Of a stretch of 64,000 nt of DNA, positions 23,897 to 34,794 are shown piece after piece. This DNA comes from Phytoseiulus persimilis (taxonomy: Eukaryota > Arthropoda > Arachnida > Mesostigmata > Phytoseiidae), in NCBI GenBank assembly GCA_037576195.1, contig CM075102.1:45380745-45444744 (forward strand). Reading direction: 5' to 3'. Under the pieces are notes generated by a model, which searched no databases, was not told where the DNA came from, and saw only the letters and a list, made by a program, of their open reading frames with translations. How positions within the stretch are numbered: the first letter of the stretch is position 1; every line of letters begins with the position of its first letter. The position numbers were made by a program, and so were the translations under genes.

Positions 23897-26800
23897 ATTA
23901 GATCAAGAGAGTAAAAATGCCAGTAGGATGCGAGACGTCAGCCGATTCCAGTGGAATCGCAGTCGGCGACGGCTTCACGCATCTCCGCAGGCACTCACAC
24001 GCTGCACGTTACACGTTTTGGCGGGCGGGACGGTACCTTTCCGTTGTCCTAAACGCGGCTAAGGCTGCACACAGTCCTCGAGAAATGCGAGCTCGATCGC
24101 CATTGTCAGTCATCGAGCATCTGTTTAATGTGAAGCAATAAAGACTTCACGTAACGGAAATCGTGCTCCCGCCGCGCTTGTTGACACCGACAAGTTTCGT
24201 CTGCTTCGAGTTGAGCCGCCGCTCCGATGATGAATTCCATAAGAGAATTGCAACCGAGGTGATAATGCTCAACGGAGCAGGGAAGATGGTACAGAATTTC
24301 GCCATGGGAGGTTACTCTAATCTTCCGCTGGCCTCAGTGTACTTCGGAAGTTAGCGAGGAATAATTGCTTGAAATCACTCTTAGTCGTGAGCCCAGTTTC
24401 TGGACGAAGACAGATAGTTTCTCAACTTCATACTCAAAGGCGAAATTCGTGTATCCAAGTGTACTTGTATACTTTACAAGAGTATACGACCCATGTGTAC
24501 ATATGATTCGCAATTTCCGTGCTGTATTCTCGTTGTTTATGATTTACAACTGGAGAGATGCCGTCACCATCATGCACGATGCAGGGTCGATTTTTCACTC
24601 GATTCTCCCACTGCCCGCATGGATTCCTGGTCGAGTACTATCAGTAGGGAGGACTGTGACATAATGTGTCTTGCCAACTTGAGGCAGAAGAATCCAGCAA
24701 TCGCAGACGTGGCAGCAGTGGTGCCTCGATGGAGTCGTCGATGAGAATCCATTCTGCGCACCTTGCCCCGTTCTCTCTCGTTTGCAATGGGCTCCGTAGA
24801 AGTGGTGATGTTCCATGATTCCCCTCATTCACCCCTCCATGTATCCACTCGACTAGCGAAATCTGGCTGTTGGACTGTAACGGAGCTCTTTTTTCTCTTT
24901 CCGACCTCGGTGGCCAGCCTTCAGACGAGGCAGTCCTGTAGCATTGATCAACATTGTCGCCCTCCCAGAGACAATCGAGGGGGTCCACTATTTATGAATT
25001 CAAAAGTGTTGGAGAGGAAATTCGTCTCCAGTGTCACACTCGCTAGATGGCTCCTTGCACAGGCAGATTCGCCTCTCGGACACTGATACGGTAGCAAGGA
25101 GAAGACAGTACGGCGTATAGATGAACAGTAGTTTATTCGGGTGTGGAGTATGGTTATATGGGATGTAATGGGGACAGTGAGAGTTGTTGAGTTGAGTCTT
25201 CGGGGAGTACTTCGAGGGTTTTAGTAATTACGGCCCCGAGTTGGGGTTCTGAGGTTTTCTAATGAAAGGATTGATTACTTCGGCGCCTTAAAAGGCGTGG
25301 GTTCTAGCACGAACCGAGTCTGCTGAATCTAGATTCGGATGCATCCGCTTTCGCGTGTTGCATCTCAACGAAAAGCATACATTTGAGTTACGATGACAAC
25401 GGAACGTGTCCAAGAACGAGAAACGTTTCGCGCAGAAGCTCAAGCTTCCATCGCTCGCCAGCTTCTACGCTTGGCCAGGTATCACGGACGGAGACCTCAG
25501 GTGAAGTTGTCCCGGGTACCATGCAGAACAGTCGCTGATCGACGAGAACTCACGTCTTGTCAGCACTGCAGCTTAAATAGGAGTACACTTAACAGCTGCG
25601 GCTGAACGCATCATGGTTGATGAACTTTCCCGCTACAATTCTGTCCAACTGCAGCACACCACTTATAGCCGCTCGCGACGTTCTGAATAATTCCTGCGAA
25701 TAGAGCGCTTCGACACAATCAGAGCCAATGCATGCTTCACAAATCATCACGAGCAGCAACGGAGGCAGCAAGATTTTCGTCGATTCCTCCGGCCCGTGCT
25801 AGGCTCATGAATAGACCTGCATTACTGTGGCAGGGGAACGGAAACTCGTCATTTCCGAGCCATTAAAGACAGAGGTCCAGTTGGAGAGTTCTCAACGCGA
25901 TAAGCTCTAGAAAGCGTCAGTTTCTTCTTTCTCCTCATGCCCCGTGGTGCAGTGTGAGAGCAGATGATGAGGAGCACCCTGCACTGCTCAACTTTGGTCA
26001 TCACACTCTCTCGTTCAAGTTCTTCCGGATCGATCCAACCTGGGGAAACTCCCTGAAAAGTCCAATTCTCTTATTCCGCGATTTCCACGTTTTCTGGGAC
26101 TCCAGGAGATTCTTGTGGAATGATTGGAGATAGAAGGAAGAGTCTTATGATCGGATCTATTCAGCACCGTGAGCTGGGAAAATGAGCTACTCATCATTTT
26201 CTCCCCGAGAACCCCATGATGACGGAAATTATGTCGGGAAAAACGAGAACGGCGGAGCGATACCTGAAAACGCGTGACCTTGAGCGATTCCAATCGCAAG
26301 ATTGACTCCGTTTTGCGTTTGACGGAAACGCGCACCTGCCTTAAATGAAGTTGTCGTTGATGTCTGAGCCTCTCGAATAATCGATGTATGGCTGTCCAGC
26401 CGCGTCGATTCTCTTCTCCGACGCTGTGGAGGGGGGGGGGGGAGGGGGGGGGGGGGGGGGGGCTTCGTCGACCATAGCATTGACAAGGAGGAAAACATTG
26501 ATACCATATCATGGGGAGTCTTCCGCAGACTGAATCTGCCACTTGACTAGCCTCCAGCGGCGTAGCTGAGCGTAGTACCGTCGTTCTCATCTCATCAGAA
26601 GACTGCCTCGAGACTCAGTGGAGCGGAAGCTCCCATGATCCGACGAACTTGGGGAAACCGCAGTGTTCCATTTTTTAGGTGATTCGAGCAGTCACTTCTT
26701 CCAATAGGGTGAACCAGTTCAGTAGTTTCCAACTATATTTTCTCCGTGGAACCCTTATCCGAGCTCCGTGCTCCCGGGGACCCCTTGTGGAAACCCGTAT

Positions 26801-27346
26801 CTGCCAAGTGGTAACGAATTCAGAGAGATTGTGCGACTGGTTTGGGAAGAGGAAAGCCATGCGGACAAAATCACGATGCCACGGCTCCAGATGGAGTCCT
26901 AAAGTCGTCGAACCCGAGTTTTGCCCAGGAATCCACCCCCTTGAGCCCTGGAACTCTCGAAATATCGTCCGTGGGAATCCTCGTTGGGAAACACTGATCT
27001 AGATTGTGGGGGTTGTCTTAAGGGAATGTGAAGTTAGCACATCATCGAATGATACCCCGCGGCACTTTCTCCGCTTCTCATGTCGTATCTGTGATAAGTT
27101 CCTTCCAAGAGCGATTCTGAGAACACTGATGTCTTGCATCGAATTGTCTTATCAGATGAGGATTTTCCACATTGAACCTCAAAAGGAATAATTCCGTCGA
27201 ACATGGAGCCATTATGTTACGGAACGTTACCCGAACGCGGAACTACGAGGTAATGTCAGTGCGAATTGTGGGGAGTCCGATCGAGTGGATTACCGCCAAC
27301 CTCCATCAGATGAATTGCAACTCTCTTTAGAATAGGTAACATGAAA
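23897..27346. other. intergenic, no recognised gene
   Basis: 3.4 kb upstream of the TMEM267-like gene. It contains an AATAAA on the + strand (24137-24142) without a supported gene in front of it, and a long G tract at 26431-26462. One minus-strand frame at 25771-25589 starts with a hydrophobic run like a signal peptide, but it opens with TTG, ends after 60 codons and is not followed by an obvious continuing exon. Nothing else seen. Confidence 0.5.
26431..26462. repeat. G12-A-G19 tract
   Basis: Thirty-one G broken by a single A, the longest homopolymer-like tract in the window. It is likely a weak point for assembly and polymerase, and in single-stranded form capable of G-quadruplex folding. 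Confidence 0.9.
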
Positions 27347-27352
27347 TTTATT
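27347..27352 (-). terminator. AATAAA hexamer, minus strand
   Basis: TTTATT on the + strand, 12 to 90 bases beyond the stops of the small minus-strand open frames described at 27364-27639. Confidence 0.35.
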
Positions 27353-27363
27353 TACAGTAATAT

Positions 27364-27639
27364 TTACATCATTATTTCGAGGTTTGCTGCTGTAGATTTC
27401 CGACTGCCGTGCCCGGCCAGAAGCGACCGGAAAGGCTCAACAACATGACTGAAGTTCGCACACTTCATCACCTTCAGCTGTTTCAATGTTAGCTTCGATT
27501 TCATCTTCATCGTAATCATCCTCCAATCCGGAAAACCAGCTGATAAATTTTTCATCGATTCGGCGCATCGTCGGTATGAGAGGTCTTCGTCGACAAACCT
27601 CCCGTATCCACTAGCCACCATTTTGGAGCGTCGACTCAT
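27364..27639 (-). pseudogene. possible broken ORF, acidic protein, unrecognised
   Basis: A minus-strand ATG at 27639 opens MSRRSKMVASGYGRFVDEDL. Near 27565 the plausible coding frame appears to shift: the alternative frame reads MRRIDEKFISWFSGLEDDYD followed by EDEIEANIETAEGDEVCELQ and a stop near 27440. The first segment is basic and the second strongly acidic, a layout found at the start of some DNA transposase proteins, but no family can be named. If both parts belong together the copy has a frameshift and is a relic. An AATAAA follows at 27352. This is a weak call; the whole stretch may be non-coding. Confidence 0.25.
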
Positions 27640-29386
27640 TCCCGTATATACCCGAGATTGAGTCTTGTCTCCTACGGGAGGCAGTGTCTCTCGCTATCCA
27701 CTCTTCAGGTTCACGTAGACGTTACGAACCGCTCAAAGTTAGAATATGATCAACCGGGGAATGAATTCTTGTAACGACTCGCGGAAACCGTGCCAGTTCT
27801 TTGCTCGTGGGGATTCGAATCGAAGCTAGTGTGAAACGTGTTGGAGTTCTTCGATGGAATAAGACACCGAAATGAGTCGGTCAATTCGAATCCCCGCTCT
27901 CCCGCTGCCAGTCCCTTCGTTGATAAGGATCCCTGTGAGCAAATTCTTACGTCAAGTCCCTGGAGCTCCGAAAAAAGCAAGCCTCGCCAGAAGTCCAACA
28001 CCGACCCTCTCCCAGTTTCCAAAAATTTGTTTCCTTCTCGAACTTCCGAAGCGAAAACGCCTGCGGCATCAAATCGATTGAGAACGGAGATGAATTTTTC
28101 GCGTAGTTTTGCCTCAGGTGCCCCAAGTTCACTGGGTGCGTGACACGGGTCAATTTCGATAAATAAAGAGGGAAATCGTAAGATGATTTGATAAGACATT
28201 GATGAATGAACTGGGGCGATTCGTGTCATGGAGTTGGTGAACGCGTGTACGCTTGGTTCATGTCTGTCCGTCTGTTTCATGCTCGTTTGTCCTGTGGTTT
28301 CAGAATGGAAACAATACGCGCCGGATGGGTGTCTGCATCTAGAAGGTAGGAGAATGTGACAACGAACAACATACATTTCCCCGTCGTAGCTTGGTTTACA
28401 TTTCCGGTACCCGTGCGGGGCACTGGTCGCCGCGGAACTTCTCGTAGTGGATTTCGTGGTGAGTTCAGTCGGACAGTCGGTTACATGGCGGCTAGGAAAC
28501 AGGCTCGGCAATCTCAGCTCTTAACACTTGAGTGAAGTTCTCAATGTCATCGTGAAAGTTTGTGTTCGTTGCTCAGCCCCTCTCCCGAACCGTACATGAC
28601 CGTTGACTCCCACCTTTCTCTTCCGGGTTCCGATAAACTTGAAATACATTCGAATCCTCAAAAAACTCCCCTTTAGTTGGCTATCCAGTCTGTCATCTCG
28701 GCACCGTTTCACCTTAACTCACCGAAGTATAGACCACCGATTGCGACTTCGAAAGCCCGCGCAGAAAAAGACAGATGGGCAGAAACCACACGCCGATTTT
28801 GATGGCGAATGCTTCTTTCTGTTTGGGTGATTTGGAGCTAGATCCAATCGGAGTTACGTTCGCTTGGATTGCATCAGTGAACGGCCCGATTTCGTGGTTT
28901 CCTGTCGCCAGCAACTTGTGCATAAACATCATGGTTTGTCTGTAGTTTCGCTCGTTTTGCTTTTCGCGTAAAGGTCGACCGCTAAAAGTACCAAACACGG
29001 AATCCGCCCCAAACGAATGTTTTGATTTCTCCCCCTATTAGTCCCTAACATTTCGAATCGTTTTCATTGTTGTAACATTTATAGTATGAATCTACTACAG
29101 CTTGTAATCCCACATACGCTCTCAAAGGTCTTTCTCTCTTGTTTCCTTTCAATCCTACTTCCTTGCTTGCTGGTTTGTTTGCTTTCGCGCTAGTTCGCTC
29201 TCCAGCAGCGCGTGGTTCCACCTTGCCAAGCGTTCTGTCTCGCCCTGATCATACATATAATAGATATATATGATTATATATATCGGATTCTATCTCTTTC
29301 TATCGCCCACATTTCGAAGCCCTCCACTGCCTCCAGCCTCGTACACCACGTCGCAAACGTTCGCGGAACACCGTCTCGAAAGAAAC
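27640..29386. other. phosphatase 3' flank and intergenic
   Basis: About 1.7 kb between the phosphatase stop codon and the possible small ORF. The proximal part should contain the phosphatase 3' UTR, but no canonical AATAAA for the minus strand was seen between 29000 and 29386. A 253-codon minus-strand frame at 28511-27750 and its opposite-strand partner at 27838-28143 are both low in recognisable motifs and cannot both be real; I do not call either. Confidence 0.4.
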
Positions 29387-29599
29387 TCAACAGTTGTTTT
29401 CGGTATTGTTCGGATTGAGGAGCTTCAACTCTGCCTCAACAAGCGATCGCTTTGCATGGATTCCGACTCCGCTTGGGAGTGAACCCATCACGAAAGAATC
29501 TTCAGCCAAAGTCCGCAACATCTCGCTCAGTTCCGTTGTTCCACAGGTGAACACCTCTTTCACCTTGGTCCGGATGTAGTCGTCGACCGCTTTCCGTTC
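29387..29599 (-). CDS. PPM1A: phosphatase exon 6: C-terminal helical domain
   Basis: Acceptor CCTCCAG|GAA, then [17 protein letters not shown] and [11 protein letters not shown] to [14 protein letters not shown] and TGA. It corresponds to the three-helix PP2C_C domain of PPM1A/B. The open frame extends upstream of the acceptor, but that part lacks family similarity and is intronic. Confidence 0.9.
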   Translation of the reverse strand, partial: ERKAVDDYIRTKVKEVFTCGTTELSEMLRTLAEDSFVMGSLPSGVGIHAKRSLVEAELKLLNPNNTENNC

Positions 29600-31861
29600 C
29601 TGGAGGTTCACAAAAAAATTGGTTTGAGAATGCGCTTCACTCGGTGCATGGGCGCCTTGACTCGATGATACCAAAGGGCGGCTCTTTCTTGGGTAGACTT
29701 TGGCTTTCATGGGATGTTCAGAATAGTTCCGTTAAAGTCTGACACGGGGCGGAGACATTTCCGAGCAATGTGCATAGAATCCAATAGATATGCCGAACTA
29801 GAGAGAGCTTTTCCCTCACCTGGACAGATTTTTCGTCGACCGTGGGACCTCCAGGGAAAACAATGAGCACCACACTCATGTTGTCACGACTGCCTTTGTA
29901 GAGGCAGACGTCGACGAGATGCGAACAGATCGATTCGAGATCCGGGTTGGTACGGAGCTCATGTCGGACAAAATCACATACCTTTTAAATAGAGACGACA
30001 ACAAATGAGTATATGGAAATCAAGTACGAGTTCTTTCTAGCGCACTCCAATATAGGAGCGCCCAGGTGGTGTTAACGCAGTATTTTGAGAATTAGAGAAC
30101 GGTTTACCTCTTCACTTGACATGACATCCCACACGCCATCACAAGCGAGCACGGCGAATTCGTCATCTTCGGATATTTCGAGCGCTGTAATCTCCGGTTC
30201 CGGAATGACCAGTTGTTCGCATTGTCCAATGCCGCTGTTCTGTTTGTATTCGTAATCTCCGAGCGCACGAGAAACAGCCAGACTACCGTTAACCTTGGAG
30301 GAAAAATCGAATCGTTATATCAGCCGGATTACTTTCTGACACAAGGGCAGGCGAAGCGACGTCGCTCATATCTACCGATAGCTGCTCTCGATCGTCAAGT
30401 TGTCTCCAATGGAAAGAGAAATGCTTAGCCGCGGCATCGTGAGAAGCTTAATCAACGAGAGAAATCCTCTGATTCGTATCTACATTTCTTTCGGGTTCGT
30501 ACAAAAATTGGACGCACCCCCGGCGTACGGAATCGGACCAGATTGATAGATTCAGATGGACTTCCTAGCTAAGCGCGCTTGCGTTGAGAGAATGCAATGG
30601 GTCGATAGAGGATTTGTTGCGAACGACGAAATCTATACACGTCATCGAGAAGCCCGGTCGAGAACTGAGAAAACTGTTCAGGGATGACTCATACTAGTAA
30701 TGACAATGGCCTTGAAATGTTCCGCTGAGAAGGGCGCGATCGTCGGCGGATGACCGGGCTGGTTTTTTGCTCTGCTTCGTTCTCAGTAATAACCATTACT
30801 TGTATGGTTGTGATTCGTGTTACGACTTCACGCGATGCCGACGTTTCCCCAAGTCTGAGGAAGCTCGAAACGGTCACACCTGGGAGGTGATACCGAAGTC
30901 TGCCTCTCCGGAAACGAAGACCGGAGAGAGAGAAGGCGGAACGTGAAGCGTAGCTGTATCTACACAGAACACGTCAAGAACAAAGCCCGGAGAAGTCCGA
31001 AGCTTGTGATGAATAATCGCGAGCTTGCCCGAGCAACAGAAAGAGCACTTACTCGTTGAATCATCACAGAACCTCCAGCTTTCTGAATTCTCTCTTTCTC
31101 TGTCGGGTTCATTGGTTTGTGATCACGGGTGCTTAGAGCAACATTTCCGCCGCGGGACAAAACAGCTCGAGAATCTCCACAGTTGGCGAAGAAAAGATGC
31201 TTTTTCGTAACCAAACAGCAAACAGCCGTTGAGCCTGCAATTGTTGAATGATGCGACTGAATTTCTGTTATTCCCACGACTCCTTTCCAAACTTGAAACC
31301 CGAAGCGCTCAAGTTCAAGATAAGCGGACATGGATCACTCACCAGATCGATCCTGTCCATTCTGAACTTCGGGGAGCTGTCTCATCGCCTCGTCGAGCTG
31401 GAGGAAACCGCTTCGCATGGCGTTCGAGATCGGGCCCGTTTCCGAGTAGTCTTCCGAAATTTCTACATCAAGAGCAAGGTTCGATAATTATAAGCGGAAC
31501 TCGCAAACTGATGAACCGAGGAAAGCCCGGATGCGCCACGTGTGGCGTCGGTCTCAGGATGCATGGGGACCAAAAAATAATTGAAGGATCTGGACTCACC
31601 TTGAATCGGGGCAATTTGTTCTAGAATCGCAGGCAGGAGGCTGGTTGAACAGCGGGCGCTGACACCGCTCCCGGCGTGTCCGTCATAAACCCCGAAGAAG
31701 CTCCACGACGGGAAACCTTCCACAGTTTGAAGTGCAGTATGTGCATCCTCCATTTCCACGCGCCATCCTTGCATCGAGCTCAGGGCGTACCTTATCCCCG
31801 ACGGAGTGCATCCCGATTCGGAATGCTTTTCGACCTTCGGTTTCTCTAGGAATGCTCCCAT
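29387..31861 (-). CDS. PPM1A: PP2C-family Ser/Thr phosphatase, PPM1A/PPM1B type (6 exons, complete)
   Basis: Mg2+/Mn2+-dependent protein phosphatase that dampens stress-kinase, TGF-beta/SMAD and NF-kB type signals in animals. Exons on the minus strand are 31861-31600, 31462-31343, 31234-31053, 30293-30108, 29981-29820 and 29599-29387; they join in frame to 1125 nt, 374 residues plus stop, close to human PPM1A (382). The start [16 protein letters not shown] is the family's typical N-terminus, with Gly2 suited to N-myristoylation. Motifs in order: [19 protein letters not shown] (metal-binding Asp), [58 protein letters not shown] and [12 protein letters not shown]. The last exon encodes the helical C-terminal domain specific to PPM1A/B. 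No key metal ligand is missing. Drosophila alphabet would be an expected relative. Confidence 0.95.
29820..29981 (-). CDS. PPM1A: phosphatase exon 5: final metal-binding motif
   Basis: Acceptor AAAAG|GTA, donor TCCAG|GTGAGG, 54 codons. It encodes [40 protein letters not shown] and PTVDEKSVQ, with the Asp of RDN as the last metal ligand of the PP2C core. Confidence 0.93.
30108..30293 (-). CDS. PPM1A: phosphatase exon 4: LAVSRALGD and LACDGVWD motifs
   Basis: Acceptor CCAAG|GTT, donor GAAGAG|GTAAAC, 62 codons in phase 0. It encodes [20 protein letters not shown], the [20 protein letters not shown] segment and [15 protein letters not shown]. The intron upstream is 759 bp, the longest of this gene. 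Confidence 0.93.
31053..31234 (-). CDS. PPM1A: phosphatase exon 3: central catalytic motifs
   Basis: Acceptor TTGCAG|GC, donor CGA|GTAAGT, phase 1 in and phase 0 out. It encodes [33 protein letters not shown] and GGSVMIQR. Confidence 0.93.
31343..31462 (-). CDS. PPM1A: phosphatase exon 2
   Basis: It encodes [20 protein letters not shown] then [10 protein letters not shown] up to QDRSG, the helix-rich region between motifs 2 and 3. Acceptor GATGTAG|AA keeps phase 1 from exon 1. A second AG twelve bases downstream (GGAAG|AC) would also keep frame and remove four residues, so the exact edge is uncertain. Donor CTG|GTGAGT. Confidence 0.82.
31600..31861 (-). CDS. PPM1A: phosphatase exon 1: N-terminus and DGHAG motif
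   Basis: ATG at 31861-31859, the first ATG of the frame and the start seen across PPM1A/B proteins (MGAF-K/E-KP). It contains [20 protein letters not shown] and [18 protein letters not shown]. Donor G|GTGAGT at 31599, phase 1. Confidence 0.93.
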
Positions 31862-31903
31862 TTTTCACGACGATGGTTAAAGTTATTTCAGCCTCGTGTT
31901 TCA
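31862..31903 (-). other. PPM1A: likely 5' UTR part of phosphatase coding exon
   Basis: A strong acceptor (TTTTTTCTGTTGCAG) ends at 31904 on the minus strand, 42 bases before the ATG, so an untranslated upstream exon is likely. That exon was not located; the promoter should lie somewhere in 32-34 kb. Confidence 0.5.
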
Positions 31904-32252
31904 CTGCAACAGAAAAAAGAGCAAAGATACCCGTTAGTTCGAGCATCAGGAAGCCACTCACAGTTTCTAGACACGGTAGCCGGGAGGGCAAACAAGGCTC
32001 AGACAGAGAAACCGACATGCCGCTCCACAAACTCTTTTGAAGGCGCTGTCGCCGCTCCGATGCGCTCCCATGAGCCCGAGATTATCTGCTGGAGAAAGGC
32101 GACACGAGCATCTGGTCACAACTTTTCCATGTTTCTCGAACCTCTTTTTCGCTCGGATTACTGCTCTGGTTCCGTTCTTGTATCTTTCAACCCCCATGCT
32201 CCAACCCAGGTTCCAGGGAACGATCTCTTCAACTACCAGTTAGCAAGACCTC

Positions 32253-32693
32253 GTGATCAACATATTCAGTTCATACAGCGTGCCGGGAGCTCAAGATCGC
32301 CGCGTCAGTGTTCTGGAGGAGCAGAGGATTTTTCTGCACCAACACCGGACCGGGAAAGCTCTGCTAGGGCTCGAGTGGGATTCACCCTCTACAACGCTGA
32401 CGGAACAGACCGCAGCTGACGGGGTTTCCCATCCGCACCACTACCGAACCACCAAAAATCTTGAGAAACTGAGGTTCGAAAACGAAGTGAACACACTGAA
32501 CACTCCGGCACAGCATGTGTCAGTAGAATTACGATGTCTACCAACGGTTCCGATTGAAGCAAAGTGGGCTCTCAGTGAACGAGGGAAGGATAAACTTCGC
32601 TTCTCTACTCCTGAAGCTGTCACTGTTCATCTGGCACTTGACAATGATTTCTCGCAATCGATGATCGACGACGAGATTCTCCGCGTTATCTAA
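32253..32693 (+). CDS. unrecognised ORF, 146 codons
   Basis: ATG-initiated frame opposite to the phosphatase. The C-terminal half reads like a real protein, for example NLEKLRFENEVNTLNTPAQH and KLRFSTPEAVTVHLALDNDF ending SMIDDEILRVI: mixed charged and hydrophobic residues, little arginine/serine bias and varied codons. The first half looks less convincing. I recognise no domain. It may be a terminal exon of an unseen gene, a mobile-element fragment or chance. Confidence 0.25.
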   Translation: MINIFSSYSVPGAQDRRVSVLEEQRIFLHQHRTGKALLGLEWDSPSTTLTEQTAADGVSHPHHYRTTKNLEKLRFENEVNTLNTPAQHVSVELRCLPTVPIEAKWALSERGKDKLRFSTPEAVTVHLALDNDFSQSMIDDEILRVI

Positions 32694-34190
32694 GGTCTGG
32701 TCTGAAGAGACTCATACCCATCGTCCATCCGTATCATTTCGAGATCGTGTTGGTGAAGTTGCGAGTGAAGTACGAGTGAATAGAGTTCAAGCCCTAGTCA
32801 GAAATTCTCTCGCACTGGGAAACTCTTTTGGCGGGGATGAGTTAGCATCCGGAACAGGAGGAGAGCCTCACTCTGATCCCACTGTCCGCTATATCCGCCT
32901 GCCGTGAGCTAGTCTGCGTGGCTCTGTGTTGACATACTACAGAGGTAGTGCCAGTGTTCACGACGATGATGATGAGGAAAATACTGATGATAACACTGGT
33001 CTCAGTGGCGGTCGTGACACTGACGCAATAACCGCCTCTGGAGGGTGAGCCGCCAGTGAGGTGCGAGCGAGGTTCCCTTCGACGCCGATCGAGAGTCCAT
33101 CGCCGCGTGGCAACACTCCCCGAACATTTCCCAAAGTACTGAGTACTTTTTGGTGACCAGTAGCGACCAACTCGTCGGCCAATTCGAGAGGCGACAGCGA
33201 ACCCATGTCGCACTGCCCAGCTATCCTGCGCACTGATTTGGACTCATAGGGACACGGCCACAGGGTGCGCGCCAGAAGATCACTCTTCCGACGCTTCAAG
33301 AGCAGTGTCGCGCGTTCTTTTGAGCTTTTCAGATGCCCGTCGTATCGTTCTGCGGACAGTCTACTGACGCGAAACTCTATGGGGCGTGCGAAGCGAATCT
33401 GCGCAATACCAAAACACCGCTGACTATGTGGGCCGCAGACCGAACTTACTGGACCCCCGAAAAACTGAGGCGCCCTGATATTGGATTCGCGGACGCGCCA
33501 GTTAATAATCTAGCCTGCGAGCCCATCAGCCACCGATGGCTAGGTGGCTAGCGAGCGAGCGGACCGAACCAGCGGTCGCTGCTTCTGCCCGGTGATTCAT
33601 CGCAGGTCACAGACTAAAGACTGGCAATACACTCTGGTCGTACCTTTTCTAAATTTGATCCTCACTGCAAGCAGCAGAGAAACATGAACGGAGACTCAAC
33701 GAATTCGATCTCACTCTATAACGATGCTCCTCCACAATGCTGCTGCTTACCGCTTGTTATTTTGCACACAAGCGAAAACACAAGATGGCGCCGATCGGAG
33801 CGATGGCATAGAAGCTTGGCGGGAAAACAAATATTCGGCGCGCCAGAATTCGAAAAGTATAGGATCGTACTCCGAATTCGTATCCAGTCATCATAGTTTT
33901 CCGATTGCAGCCTCTCCGAGTGCTCTGATGATCGCTCGGAACCTCCGGAGGTCCCTTGATGCATACGAGATCCTGCAGTACACGAGAGGGCCCATAACAC
34001 TCTACCCAGAGTAATCACTACGGAGTTTTCCCAAGTCTATGGGGGATCACGAGCCGATGTCCGTTATCGAGCTTCTACATGAACATACTCTAATCCGAGT
34101 GCTTTCGGCGCCACCTGATTGCACGCCTGACTGAGACAGTCTGAGCCAGTAGCGGCGCCAGCTATTTGAATCCGGGAAGCTGGATTTCGC
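32694..34190. other. intergenic, possible phosphatase promoter region
   Basis: No recognised gene. A minus-strand frame at 33299-32958 (TTG start, 113 codons, ending in a serine run) has fairly even composition, with segments such as GSLSPLELADELVATG, but no recognisable domain and no ATG at its head. The unseen 5' UTR exon and promoter of the phosphatase may lie here. Confidence 0.35.
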
Positions 34191-34191
34191 G

Positions 34192-34205
34192 CCCCCCCCC
34201 CCCCC
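34192..34205. repeat. C14 homopolymer
   Basis: Fourteen consecutive C followed by TCTCC. Confidence 0.9.
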
Positions 34206-34265
34206 TCTCCGAGGGAGAGCATCGGAACCCTGAAAACCATTTGCGAAGAGAGAGCGGAAGGCACA

Positions 34266-34312
34266 GGAATCGAACTCATCGCTTGCTCTGTGAACGCTGG
34301 GGATGTAGTCTA
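34266..34312 (-). repeat. weak tRNA-like (SINE?) promoter boxes
   Basis: On the minus strand GAGTTCGATTCC (34277-34266) is a good pol III B-box, followed by CTGTGCC, and TAGACTACATC (34312-34302) stands at A-box distance but fits the A-box consensus poorly. No cloverleaf can be closed. It shares the B-box and a following CCTGTGC with the element at 37014-37061, which would fit a tRNA-derived SINE family. Confidence 0.2.
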
Positions 34313-34794
34313 TCGATTACAGGCTTCAAAGTCGCGGATCGCACAGCAGTCCGAGAATGAGATGACGCCAGGACACAGAAAGCTACACGAAATACCGGTC
34401 TCCTCGCTCTCATCTTGTTCACGTTGCCTTCTAGGTGACGGTGGTTCGAGCTCCAGCAGGAGCCTGTCATGAACATCTGGTTTCTGTCAACTTCATAGAT
34501 TATTTGCAAGACAGGATGTGAGCCCATTTGCAAGTCCGATGTCGTGCATGACGTTGGTCCGTTGCTGAATTGCTTTGGGAGTCCGAAATTATTTTTTGCA
34601 CCCTTGAGTACGTAAATACACGGAAGTGTCAGACTCGCAACATCTCCCTCTCTCACCGTGGGAATTGTCGAAGTTTCTTTGCGTCCTTGATATTTTGATG
34701 CTCGAACTGTAGGCTCTGGCTTCTTTCAAGTACTTCGTCATGTTCGCTCCATTGTCGAATGCCTATCGCATCCCGGTCAGCGCTCTCACGAATA

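Noticed and set aside
25589..25771. Minus-strand frame with hydrophobic start (LLPPLLLVMICEACIG) as a secreted peptide
   Set aside because: Begins with TTG rather than ATG, ends after 60 codons, no family similarity and no supporting splice or poly(A) signal.
27750..28511. 253-codon minus-strand frame
   Set aside because: No domain; start region low complexity; an equally plausible frame exists on the other strand (27838-28143).
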